Of a stretch of 13,458 nt of DNA, positions 1-6,390 are shown piece after piece. The notes under the pieces were generated by a model that was not told the DNA's origin, made no database searches, and saw only the letters and a program-made list of their open reading frames with translations. Position 1 is the first letter of the stretch. The number at the start of each line of letters is the position of its first letter. The DNA comes from Amoeboradix gromovi (lineage: Eukaryota; Sanchytriomycota; Sanchytriomycetes; Sanchytriales; Sanchytriaceae): NCBI GenBank assembly GCA_018985225.1, contig JADGIF010000233.1:1-13458 (forward strand), read 5' to 3'. Made by a program: the position numbers and the translations under genes.

Positions 1-228
1 TTATTTGAAATAACGATTGGATGAAAGAGTAAGAGAATAGCTGTACAGAATATTTATTTTTGAAATTCGATACAAAAAGTTATTTATTTTCCTTTTATAC
101 TCGTCAACTCCGCAAATAGCTGAATGTCCACTCGCCTCTTAAATCCATAAAATTAATAAAGCTGAAATAATGTTCCAAGTTGTTACAGAAAGTTAGTCCA
201 GTTTTTATATTTGATGTCTCAAATGTAT
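1..228. other. 3' flank of EAF3, no gene seen
   Basis: This AT-rich edge sequence has no credible reading frame. Its right end is the 3' flank of EAF3, which is transcribed leftwards. The only structure I see is a short repeat at about 162-225, described separately. An upstream gene may lie beyond the window edge, but nothing here identifies it. Confidence 0.5.
162..225 (+). repeat. Dispersed repeat, copy A
   Basis: About 60 bases align at roughly 80% identity, with one gap, to 5220-5280 on the same strand, including an exact 16-base core ending in TTTGATGTC. A related core lies on the minus strand at about 4840-4866. Translated, copies A and B share the pattern EIM-Q-V-ES-SSF, so the repeat probably descends from a coding fragment. 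Copy A has an in-frame TAG and is not coding now. The parent gene was not recognised. Confidence 0.55.
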
Positions 229-1058
229 TTATTTTGACTCCAGTATTTCCTCAAAACTGCTAATATATTTATCTGTGGCTTTGGTGTATTTGCCTGCATA
301 TTCAAGGTGCTCACCTAGCCACTGCAATAGGTCTTCCGTGAATTGCTGAAATTCCTCCTTTAAAGCATCATTTAGATTAGAAAAGGGCATTATTGATGGC
401 AAAACTGTGAAGAGTCTTAAGAAATGTTGAAGGCCGTATTTCTGGCTTGGTTTAAAGTTCTGATCCAATTGATATTGCTTTAACTGGGGCCTTTCAAATA
501 AATACAACAGCTGGCAAGGCAACGCAATATTGAAGTAGGCAACTAAACCATCAAGGTACTCGTTTAAATAAAAAAATTGGTCAATTATAGTCTTCTTATA
601 TTCTTGCACTATGTTATCCACGCAAGTTATGTAGTCCACTAGGAAATTGTCAATCACTATGTTTTCCCTGTCATCAATTAGCACCTCTTTAAGAGATTCT
701 GGAATTCCGAAAAAAAGCGTTATGTTTTGAACGGGAATAAACTTAAGGAAACTAGTTGAATCATTTGACACCCCAGCTTTATTTTCCTTGCGTTGTTGCT
801 TCTTAGTTTTTGGCTTAACATCCTTAAATTTCAACTGAAGTGCGCTTGCGAATTCTTTATTTTCTTGGTTCATTTTCAAAATCCTATTTTCTGCTACCTA
901 AATAAATTTGCAAATACCCACTCATCGAATTTTTTGTTCCAACCATGATAATGAATTCTGTATGGTTTTTCAGCATGATCTCTGATGGACATAACCCTGG
1001 CTTTATACACCATAGGTCCGTGATAAGCGTAGACCATTTCAGCAGCTGCAAATATCAT
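229..1058 (-). CDS. EAF3: Eaf3/MRG15 chromo-barrel and MRG domain protein (two exons)
   Basis: A chromatin reader that in known species is a subunit of the NuA4 acetyltransferase and of Rpd3S-type deacetylase complexes, recognising methylated H3K36 in the nucleus. Exon 1 (918-1058) encodes a chromo barrel with the family signature AYHGPMVYKARV followed by IHYHGWNKKFDEW. Exon 2 (229-897) continues directly with VAENRILK, as in family members. A short basic linker and an MRG domain follow (about residues 104-265), with LIDD, LLYLFERPQ and YGLQHFLRLF. The predicted protein is 269 residues, short for the family because the linker is small. The exons are separated by a 20-base intron at 898-917; without splicing the frame hits TAG. 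The start is the first ATG after an in-frame TGA, and residue 8 is an alternative Met. It is divergent from the gene at 1177, 118 bases away. The stop codon overlaps an AATAAA signal. Confidence 0.93.
898..917 (-). other. 20-base intron in EAF3
   Basis: On the minus strand this reads GTATTTGCAAATTTATTTAG. It starts with GT, ends with AG and lies exactly between the codons for DEW and VAENR of the chromo barrel. Its length is not a multiple of three, and reading through gives a stop just past the 3' splice site. Removing it restores the family-conserved sequence, which is strong indirect evidence for splicing. Confidence 0.9.
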
Positions 1059-1176
1059 AAGGATTGTAATTGGTTTGAAAAATGTATTACTTCAATTGCG
1101 TAGTATTCGTTAAATGAGTTGGAAGAGACTTGACTTCAGAAAGTGGTAGTTCATTTATCATAAAAAGGCCAATCTT

Positions 1177-1941
1177 ATGGACTGGCTCGGCATAGATTTA
1201 CCATTTCACAAATTAGAATACTTATTGGATAGCCCATTCAATTTAGAAGTGGACAGGTTATATCACCTTAAGAGACTCTCGTACCAGCCACTTGCTCTTC
1301 ACAGGGTTGTGAATTCAAACTATTTTCAAGAATTTTTAAATTTATTTGATATAGAATTAATGAACACCAATCAAGCAATATATGGGATCCAATGGCTAGC
1401 AGTAGTATGCAAAGAGCCCAATATTGCATCAAGACTAGCAATACTGCCATTTGAAAAAATGGTGATACATTCTCAACTTAACGTAAAAAATTCATCGCTA
1501 TCTTTGTTACTCAATGTAATTAAACTCACTGTAAATAGATTAGACTCAAGCAAATTGTCAAAAAGAATGCATATTATACTAGTAGCAGAGCTTCTTTCTT
1601 CTTTGCAGTCACTCAATGGCAAATTAGAAGATTTGACAGTGATTTTGGACTGCTTAGCTAATCTGGATTTTGGGATTGAACAGAATAATCATGACGTAAT
1701 ATTGTCCCCTGAATCATTTAAGAGGCTTAACCTTCTCTTGCAAGTATCAGCTCCAAGCCAAATCAAGAAAAACACACTGCATTACTTATCAGTTTTAGTT
1801 TTTTTCAAATCCAATAGAGACGCATTTTATTTTAGCAGCATGTTTGACTCCATCTTACTTCTTAAAGAGCCAAAACAGCAACTTGATGAATTAAAAAGTG
1901 TACTGAGCCTTGATTCTCGAATGAAAAAGCATTTTAAGTAA
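1177..1941 (+). CDS. Unrecognised alpha-helical protein, 254 aa
   Basis: I do not recognise the family. The frame is open for 254 residues and starts at an ATG in a plausible position, 118 bases from the divergent EAF3 start. The composition is leucine-rich with regularly spaced hydrophobic residues (for example LSLLLNVIKLTVNRL and ILVAELLSSLQSL). This fits a stack of helices such as HEAT or ARM repeats, but no diagnostic motif is visible. There is no signal peptide and no clear membrane span. It ends 38 bases before the start of the next gene on the same strand. I looked for a tiny intron joining the two frames and found none that keeps the reading frame. Confidence 0.7.
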   Translation: MDWLGIDLPFHKLEYLLDSPFNLEVDRLYHLKRLSYQPLALHRVVNSNYFQEFLNLFDIELMNTNQAIYGIQWLAVVCKEPNIASRLAILPFEKMVIHSQLNVKNSSLSLLLNVIKLTVNRLDSSKLSKRMHIILVAELLSSLQSLNGKLEDLTVILDCLANLDFGIEQNNHDVILSPESFKRLNLLLQVSAPSQIKKNTLHYLSVLVFFKSNRDAFYFSSMFDSILLLKEPKQQLDELKSVLSLDSRMKKHFK

Positions 1942-1979
1942 ATTATCTTTTTGAAACAACAGCTTTTATTTCAATTTCC

Positions 1980-3026
1980 ATGAAGGACGAGGAACTGGTA
2001 AAGATTTTTGATAACTTAAATAAGGAAAATAATCATCAAAAAATTCATGAACATTACCAGCGTAAAATTAAAAAGTTATACCAAGAATTGATAAAATACA
2101 AATATAGTCAAAAAAATGAAAGAGAAAAACTACTGGATCCGAGTAATGAAAATGACAAAGCTTTACAGGATCTGAAAGCTATGGGTGTGCGCCCATCCGC
2201 ATTTGTAAATAAAAAAATTGCTACCCGAGCATTAATTGCTCAAGACAAACTTACTTACTATGGTCAGGCATTAGCTGAAGATGAATTAGACATGACGTGG
2301 ATACAGTTATGCACCATGCTAAAAGTAACAGACAAGAAGCAGGTCCTAAGAACTGTAAAGGGATACCATGACAAATTACCTAATTATCTTAATCTCAAGA
2401 CTACACTTGTCACTTTGATTAATACTGTTGATCCTTTAGGTGCTGTTGTTCCCATGAGTGCTAGAAATAGTGATGAGTGTTTAAAGTATTCAGAAAGATT
2501 AATTCAGCACATTACAAAGATTGCAGAGCATACGGCCAGAACCAAGCCAACTATGTTGACGCCTATCCGTGAGCCGTTACCTATTCGCAGAGCAAGCAAG
2601 AAATCATCTTTTGGTTCCGCTCAAAAGCCGTTGCCTAAAAACAATACAATCCCACCAAACAGCAGATCCATACCTACTACTTCAAACAGATCTGTCAAGT
2701 CTAATTCCTTTTCGAATGTATCTAGTAAGGTGTCTGATATTAACCTAAGTGTTTCTCGCGGATCTACGAAATCAAAGTCGAAATCAACTTCTATTCGCGA
2801 CGATGTATCAATCACATCCTCAATGATTGAGCGTATCATCAATGAGGTTCCTAAAAACATAGTAGCCAATGCATCGATAGAATCTGCCGCGTTAGATGAT
2901 AGCTTTTTGAACCAGTTTAATAATTCGTTAAATATTCCTGATGAAACAGTTAATACTGATTTCTTGAATGAAATAAGCATCCAATTAAGGAAGGGACATA
3001 ACGGGTCGTCTGTATCTGATTTGTAA
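1980..3026 (+). CDS. Coiled-coil protein, possibly CEP70-like
   Basis: A 348-residue protein. Residues 1-55 are charged and probably coiled coil. Residues 60-190 form a conserved-looking helical block around W107 (WIQLCTMLKV, then a KLP turn and VDPLGAVVP). Residues 190-275 are Ser/Thr/Lys-rich and probably disordered, and the last 70 are helical and acidic. The W107 block weakly resembles the C-terminal region of CEP70-type centrosomal proteins, where a hydrophobic helix and a short V-x-S/T-x-D-like turn precede further helices. That is a by-eye impression only. It is convergent with SAS-6, whose stop codon lies 16 bases beyond this gene's own stop. AATAAA overlaps the TAA stop. That this is a gene is fairly sure; the function is a guess. 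Confidence 0.75.
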   Translation: MKDEELVKIFDNLNKENNHQKIHEHYQRKIKKLYQELIKYKYSQKNEREKLLDPSNENDKALQDLKAMGVRPSAFVNKKIATRALIAQDKLTYYGQALAEDELDMTWIQLCTMLKVTDKKQVLRTVKGYHDKLPNYLNLKTTLVTLINTVDPLGAVVPMSARNSDECLKYSERLIQHITKIAEHTARTKPTMLTPIREPLPIRRASKKSSFGSAQKPLPKNNTIPPNSRSIPTTSNRSVKSNSFSNVSSKVSDINLSVSRGSTKSKSKSTSIRDDVSITSSMIERIINEVPKNIVANASIESAALDDSFLNQFNNSLNIPDETVNTDFLNEISIQLRKGHNGSSVSDL

Positions 3027-3036
3027 TAAATTTATT
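3025..3036. terminator. Palindromic bidirectional poly(A) signal
   Basis: The sequence AATAAATTTATT is a perfect palindrome. It gives a canonical AATAAA on the plus strand, overlapping the stop of the 1980-3026 gene, and another on the minus strand, 6 bases beyond the SAS-6 stop. One 12-base element can therefore serve 3'-end formation for both convergent genes. The use of AATAAA in this organism is assumed from general eukaryotic practice. Confidence 0.55.
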
Positions 3037-3042
3037 AAATAG

Positions 3043-4375
3043 CTATACCTTTTCTTTTGGCCTATACATTATTATTCGTTTACCTGCTTGCCTTGGAGGG
3101 TTTACAGACTCTTTTTGCAGCCAGTTATCTACTATATTAGTGCGCTTTACCATTTTTAGCTTCTAGCCGAGTGTTGGCAAAGTTGAGCTTCTTTTTTAAA
3201 TTTGTATTTTCATGCTCCACATTGTCAAATTCTAATTCTGATTCATTGTAATTACTCTTGTACTGTTTTAACTCAGCAGAAAGTTGATTAATCTTTTTCT
3301 CTTGTGTCAAGGCAAGCTGAGTAGACAGCTTCAGCTTGTTTTTTGAATTTTTCAGTTCCATTTCAAGCTGCTCAATAATGGTATTTCCCTTGTTGACTTC
3401 GTTGTTGGTGTTATTAACAGAAGATGCAACAGACTTGAGTTGATTCTCTAAGTCACTCACCTTGCGCTCGATTTCTTGTTTCTCTTGAATATTAGAATTC
3501 AGATCAGATTCAATTCTTGAAATATGAAACGACTTTGATTTAATCTCTTCTTCTAACAAGGAAATTCTATTCTTGGAAATTGCTAGTTGATTTTGATAGT
3601 TATTACAATCCCTGTTAACTTGTTGCTGATCCTGCAGCTGTCTTGTAGATTCCTGTTGAAATCGCTGCAGCTCATTCTGTAAAGCCGAGTTTTGATTCTT
3701 AAGGGTACTTAGTTGCATTTTCAAACTTTCATTCTCAGTTTGAAGCGCTCTGACACTCTGCTTAGACTCTGAAAGTAAAGTATTAAGATCTTTGTCTAAA
3801 TTAGACATATCCAACTCATTTTGAGCAGTAATATCCTTCAATTCCTGTTGGAACTTGGACTGCTGGTTTATAAAGGCAGAAGTCTTTTCGTTTAAAGAGT
3901 CCTGCAGTTCTTTGATCTTCAAACTATATTGCCGTATTTCTGCATTTAGTCTGGCCTCATTTTTGGCAGATTTGGTTTTCAAAAGAGAATGGTCGTTTTT
4001 TTCTGAAAGAATTTTAGCAGCCAAATAATCATTTTTCACTTCAACACTGGGAATTTCCATTTTTAATTTCAAATGACAGATCGCGCGCCAACTAGTTATC
4101 TCAACTAATTTAAATTGGCTCTCTTTATCAAACACTATAGTCCATTCTTCTTTATTTAAGAGTTCCTTGAATTGCTCAACAAACTGATCGTATTCCATTC
4201 TTAGATCTTGTTCTTTAACTAGTTCCTCAAATATTGTCGGTGTCAAATGTAGTAATGCTAAAAATGTGGGATCTAAGGGGTCACTTAGAATTATAACTAC
4301 TGCATTTTTGATTTGAATTTCTAAATCAAGTGCATGGGTTTCCCCATACTTCTGGACTTTGAGATGATAAAGCAT
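3043..4375 (-). CDS. SAS6: SAS-6 centriole cartwheel protein (two exons)
   Basis: SAS-6 oligomerises into the nine-fold cartwheel that templates centrioles and basal bodies. Exon 1 (3151-4375) encodes the globular N-terminal head (about residues 1-122), with the family pattern SDPLDPTFLALLHLT, then VE-x4-W-x3-CHLKL and KNDYLAAK. A long heptad-rich coiled coil follows (about 125-405) and includes KLKLSTQLALTQEKKI, which closely matches the animal protein. Exon 2 (3043-3131) supplies NVDNWLQKE, the counterpart of the conserved -xIxWLNKxLN- motif ending the coiled coil, and a short basic tail. A 19-base intron at 3132-3150 joins them; without splicing, translation stops at once. The protein is 437 residues, shorter than the roughly 650 of animals, as expected without their long disordered tail. 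The conserved head-to-head interface Phe appears as W96. Presence implies a centriole or flagellum at some life stage. Confidence 0.93.
3132..3150 (-). other. 19-base intron in SAS-6
   Basis: On the minus strand this reads GTAAAGCGCACTAATATAG. It has a GTAA start, a yeast-like branch motif CTAAT close to the end and a TAG acceptor. Splicing (phase 1) turns a premature stop after KNGKAH into a continuation through NVDNWLQKES, a conserved SAS-6 motif, and 29 in-frame codons ending at a TAG. Confidence 0.88.
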
Positions 4376-4489
4376 CTAAAACAGTGGGGTTCTTTGTATA
4401 TTTCAATTCACAGCCAAAAATATTATTTCTTGTGATATAGTTCCTCAAGGGCACTGGTTTCTAAGAGGATCAAGAACAGGCGTAATGAA

Positions 4490-4612
4490 CTTACAATAGT
4501 AGTTGCTCCGTTACAGCAGCTGCTCACGCTTTTACTGCCGACGAGCAATTAAACATCGATGCATATATTTCAAGCAAATGTTACTTGCTAACATAATGTC
4601 TCTCTCCACTTG
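4490..4612 (-). pseudogene. TnpB/Fanzor-like nuclease remnant, copy 3
   Basis: On the minus strand one frame reads VERDIMLASNICLKYMH, matching IDRDHMAARNIYIKYMH of copy 1 at 10979-11031. That is the final RuvC motif (RD-x2-A-x-R/S-N-I) of the TnpB/Fanzor family. The DNA also matches copy 1 just downstream, around AAAGCGTGAGCA and CTGTAACGGAG. A stop follows soon after and no zinc-ribbon cysteines are preserved. It is a dead fragment with only the C-terminal part recognisable. It lies downstream, on the same strand, of the ghost gene at 4700-5116, which could be more of the same element, although I could not show that. Confidence 0.6.
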
Positions 4613-4699
4613 TTAGTGACCACTTTCTATATCTTTAATAATTCTGGTGCCTTGAAAGTTCTTGACAAAGAGCTGGTTTCTCTTTCAAGGCCTTTTTTC

Positions 4700-5116
4700 T
4701 TATTGGAAAAGGCTCGCAGATAGTTTAATCACTTTTGGGAAAGACCAACCTACGTTTGAATAGCCTTCAAATGGTACAGTAATCAATTTTTCATGTGGAT
4801 ATGCATTGAACGAGCCTTTTAGAAGAGTGTATTGTGGGACACCAAATATAAAAACTAGACTTAGTCGTCTTTAAAGGAGGTGCTCCATAAGGAGGCAATA
4901 CTATTATTAATAAAAGTACTTCTTCTTTCATTAATGTCATTTTTCTCTTTAAAATGGAATATGTTACTTGAACCACTATCTCTTTCAAATAAGGTCCTTG
5001 AGTGTCTTAGCAAAAGGTGCATTTTCGTTATCTACTACTTTACCACTATTATCTTCCATTTTCTTTTTCCTCTTACCGCCTTTCGTATAACTTATTTTTG
5101 TATTCTCTTGTTCTTG
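4700..5116 (-). pseudogene. Frameshifted ghost gene, unknown family
   Basis: Three open frames on the minus strand tile in order and overlap: 4985-5116 (43 aa, with KGGKRKKKMEDNSGK), 4861-5022 (53 aa, with FERDSGSSNIFHF) and 4700-4870 (56 aa, with VPFEGYSNVGWSFPKV). Each looks protein-like in composition rather than random AT-rich translation, and each ends where the next takes over. This is the pattern of one gene broken by two frameshifts. No GT-AG interval explains the breaks. The product is not recognised. A core of the A/B repeat lies at the second junction. The Fanzor remnant copy 3 follows on the same strand. Confidence 0.4.
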
Positions 5117-5219
5117 TTAATCATTGTTTCCAAGATTTTGATGGATGAAAAACTTTTATACTAAAATAATTTACTTGAACAGATTAATTTAATTTAATTT
5201 ACTATCGGTTCATACGCAC

Positions 5220-5401
5220 TTGAAATAATGATTCAAATTGTATCAGAAAGCAAGTCTAGTTTTATATTTGATGTCCAAAGAGTATCTTCTAAGGAATCCA
5301 GTAGATTTGACAAATTTTGGCTTTGGAACTTGGTGACATTTGCCATAGATAAAAATAATAATAAATTAAGTTCTTTTCGGGAGACAATGCTGTTCAAGTG
5401 A
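5220..5401 (+). pseudogene. Repeat copy B with a 57-codon open frame
   Basis: The first 60 bases match the repeat at 162-225. An ATG at 5228 opens a 57-codon frame to a TGA at 5399-5401, including ESKSSFIFDVQRVSSKESSR and FDKFWLWNLVTFAI. The frame extends upstream of the ATG without a stop for about a dozen codons, so this may be an internal gene fragment rather than a complete small gene. I do not recognise the family. It is tail-to-tail with Fanzor copy 2. It could be a functional small protein, but duplication of its start next to EAF3, with a stop codon, favours a decaying repeat. Confidence 0.35.
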
Positions 5402-5414
5402 TAAAGTTCTTGTT

Positions 5415-5439
5415 AATTCAATAAATAATTTATTGAATT
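5415..5439. repeat. 25-base perfect palindrome
   Basis: A perfect inverted repeat centred on one A, with arms of AATTCAATAAAT and its complement. It lies at the point where homology between Fanzor copies 1 and 2 ends, just past the 3' end of copy 2. It might be the element's end or simply AT-rich hairpin DNA. It also contains AATAAA-type signals. Confidence 0.5.
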
Positions 5440-5965
5440 TGGACTCCTCGTTAAAAGTACTGATTTCCGAGAAAACCGAGAATTTTCACAGAGAAACTAG
5501 CACTGCTACCAAATCTATTTAGTTACTGTTCACGCTTTCACTACCCTGAGGCGGGATTGAATAAGGATACACATATTTGATGTATATATTCCTTGCTGCC
5601 ATATAATCTCTAATGTTGCACATATTGTAAGACTAACACACGACAGCTTTGTCTGGTCACATATGAATTGTTAAATAAATAGTTTACAAGATAATTATCT
5701 TTTATCTCTTTCTAGGCATTAAAAGACAACTAATTGTTCATGCCTGAACTAGGTTTTAAATGTTGATGAGTGTATGCTGTAACTATTAGTTGTTTCTTCA
5801 GGTTTTACATGTTCAGGATTACACCCATTGATTCCATTTACCATTTGCGAAAATGAAGAATATCAAGTAGTTAAGGTACTGTAAAAACAGGGAGAGTCAT
5901 GTCATTATATAAAAATACATAGAGATTCTCGACAAATGACTTGTTTAACAAGATTCGTAGCTGAA
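5440..5965 (-). pseudogene. TnpB/Fanzor-like nuclease remnant, copy 2
   Basis: The minus strand is homologous to copy 1 (10690-11165) along most of its length. The 5' part reads KSFVENLYVFLYN (copy 1: ISFVANLYPFLYN), then YSSFSQMVNGIN and YSIHSS. The 3' part reads RDYMAARNIYIKYVYPYS and then PPQGSESV. A 39-base run (5530-5568) is identical to copy 1 at 11034-11072. Several stops and a diverged middle, with loss of the CxxC, show that it is dead. Its 5' end lies under the DPH4 promoter, so an upstream ATG at 5936, in frame with DPH4, falls inside transposon-derived sequence. Confidence 0.68.
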
Positions 5966-5989
5966 AGCGTCTTTCTGAAAACAAGGAGT

Positions 5990-6361
5990 ATGAGTAGAAA
6001 TCTTTATTCAGTTTTGGGATTGAACAGGAAATGTACAATGAACGAGTTGGATGACAGATATAAGGAACTAGCATTACTAAAACATCCTGATAAACCCACA
6101 GGAACCCATGACTCGTTTTGTGAGCTTAATAACATTTACAGTTTTTTGAAATCTAAAAGATCGCTTTATGATCACTTGATGTTCGATGATCTAATAGTTT
6201 ATGATTCTGTAGCTATAAGCCATTTCGAGTTTATTAATAACGAGTTTATATACAACTGTAGATGTGGTGGATCCTATGTTTTGGAACAAATTGATCGCAA
6301 AGTATTTTTAAATCGCAAAATCTGTTCAAATTGTTCTCTTTGTATTGAAATTGTTTATTAA
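5990..6361 (+). CDS. DPH4: DPH4 J-domain and CSL zinc-finger protein
   Basis: Homolog of Dph4/Jjj3/DNAJC24, a J-protein of the diphthamide pathway that modifies a histidine of translation elongation factor 2. The 123-residue protein has a compact J domain starting NLYSVLGL, with the HPD triad at residues 32-34 (KHPDK), ELNNIYSFL and YD. It ends in a CSL-type metal-binding finger with C90 and C92 (NCRCGGSY) and C112 and C115 (CSNCSLCIEI), just before the natural end IEIVY. Family members have exactly this order and size. I chose the ATG at 5990 over an in-frame ATG at 5936. The extra 18 residues precede the J domain and derive from the antisense of a Fanzor remnant. It is convergent with the dynamin gene, 29 bases away. 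Confidence 0.9.
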   Translation: MSRNLYSVLGLNRKCTMNELDDRYKELALLKHPDKPTGTHDSFCELNNIYSFLKSKRSLYDHLMFDDLIVYDSVAISHFEFINNEFIYNCRCGGSYVLEQIDRKVFLNRKICSNCSLCIEIVY

Positions 6362-6390
6362 TATTGATATCAAAGCTTTCATGTCATTTA

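Larger units (their letters stand above)
4376..5989. other. 1.6-kb gene-free stretch with relics
   Basis: There is no intact gene between the SAS-6 start and the DPH4 start. The stretch contains, from left to right, a decayed TnpB/Fanzor 3' fragment (4490-4612), a frameshifted ghost gene (4700-5116), a repeat-bearing open frame (5228-5401), a palindrome (5415-5439) and a longer decayed Fanzor fragment (5440-5965). The first 110 bases are presumably the SAS-6 promoter and the last part is the DPH4 promoter. No RNA gene was seen. Confidence 0.65.

Noticed and set aside
1932-1956. 25-base GT-AG interval that might join the 1177 and 1980 genes
   Set aside because: Removing it leads into the wrong frame of the downstream gene and a quick stop.
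3023-3042. 20-base GT-AG interval at the stop of the 1980-3026 gene
   Set aside because: Splicing it would run the protein through the antisense of the SAS-6 last exon and give an implausible tail. It shows that chance intervals of this size occur here.
4791-5164. Plus-strand 94-codon and minus-strand 65-codon frames in the gene-free stretch
   Set aside because: They are AT-rich translations in frames other than the three tiling ghost-gene frames, with no family resemblance. The plus frame is phenylalanine- and leucine-rich because of T-runs.
5936-5989. Upstream in-frame start of DPH4 adding 18 residues
   Set aside because: The extension lies before the J domain and comes from antisense Fanzor relic sequence; the Met at 5990 fits the family start.
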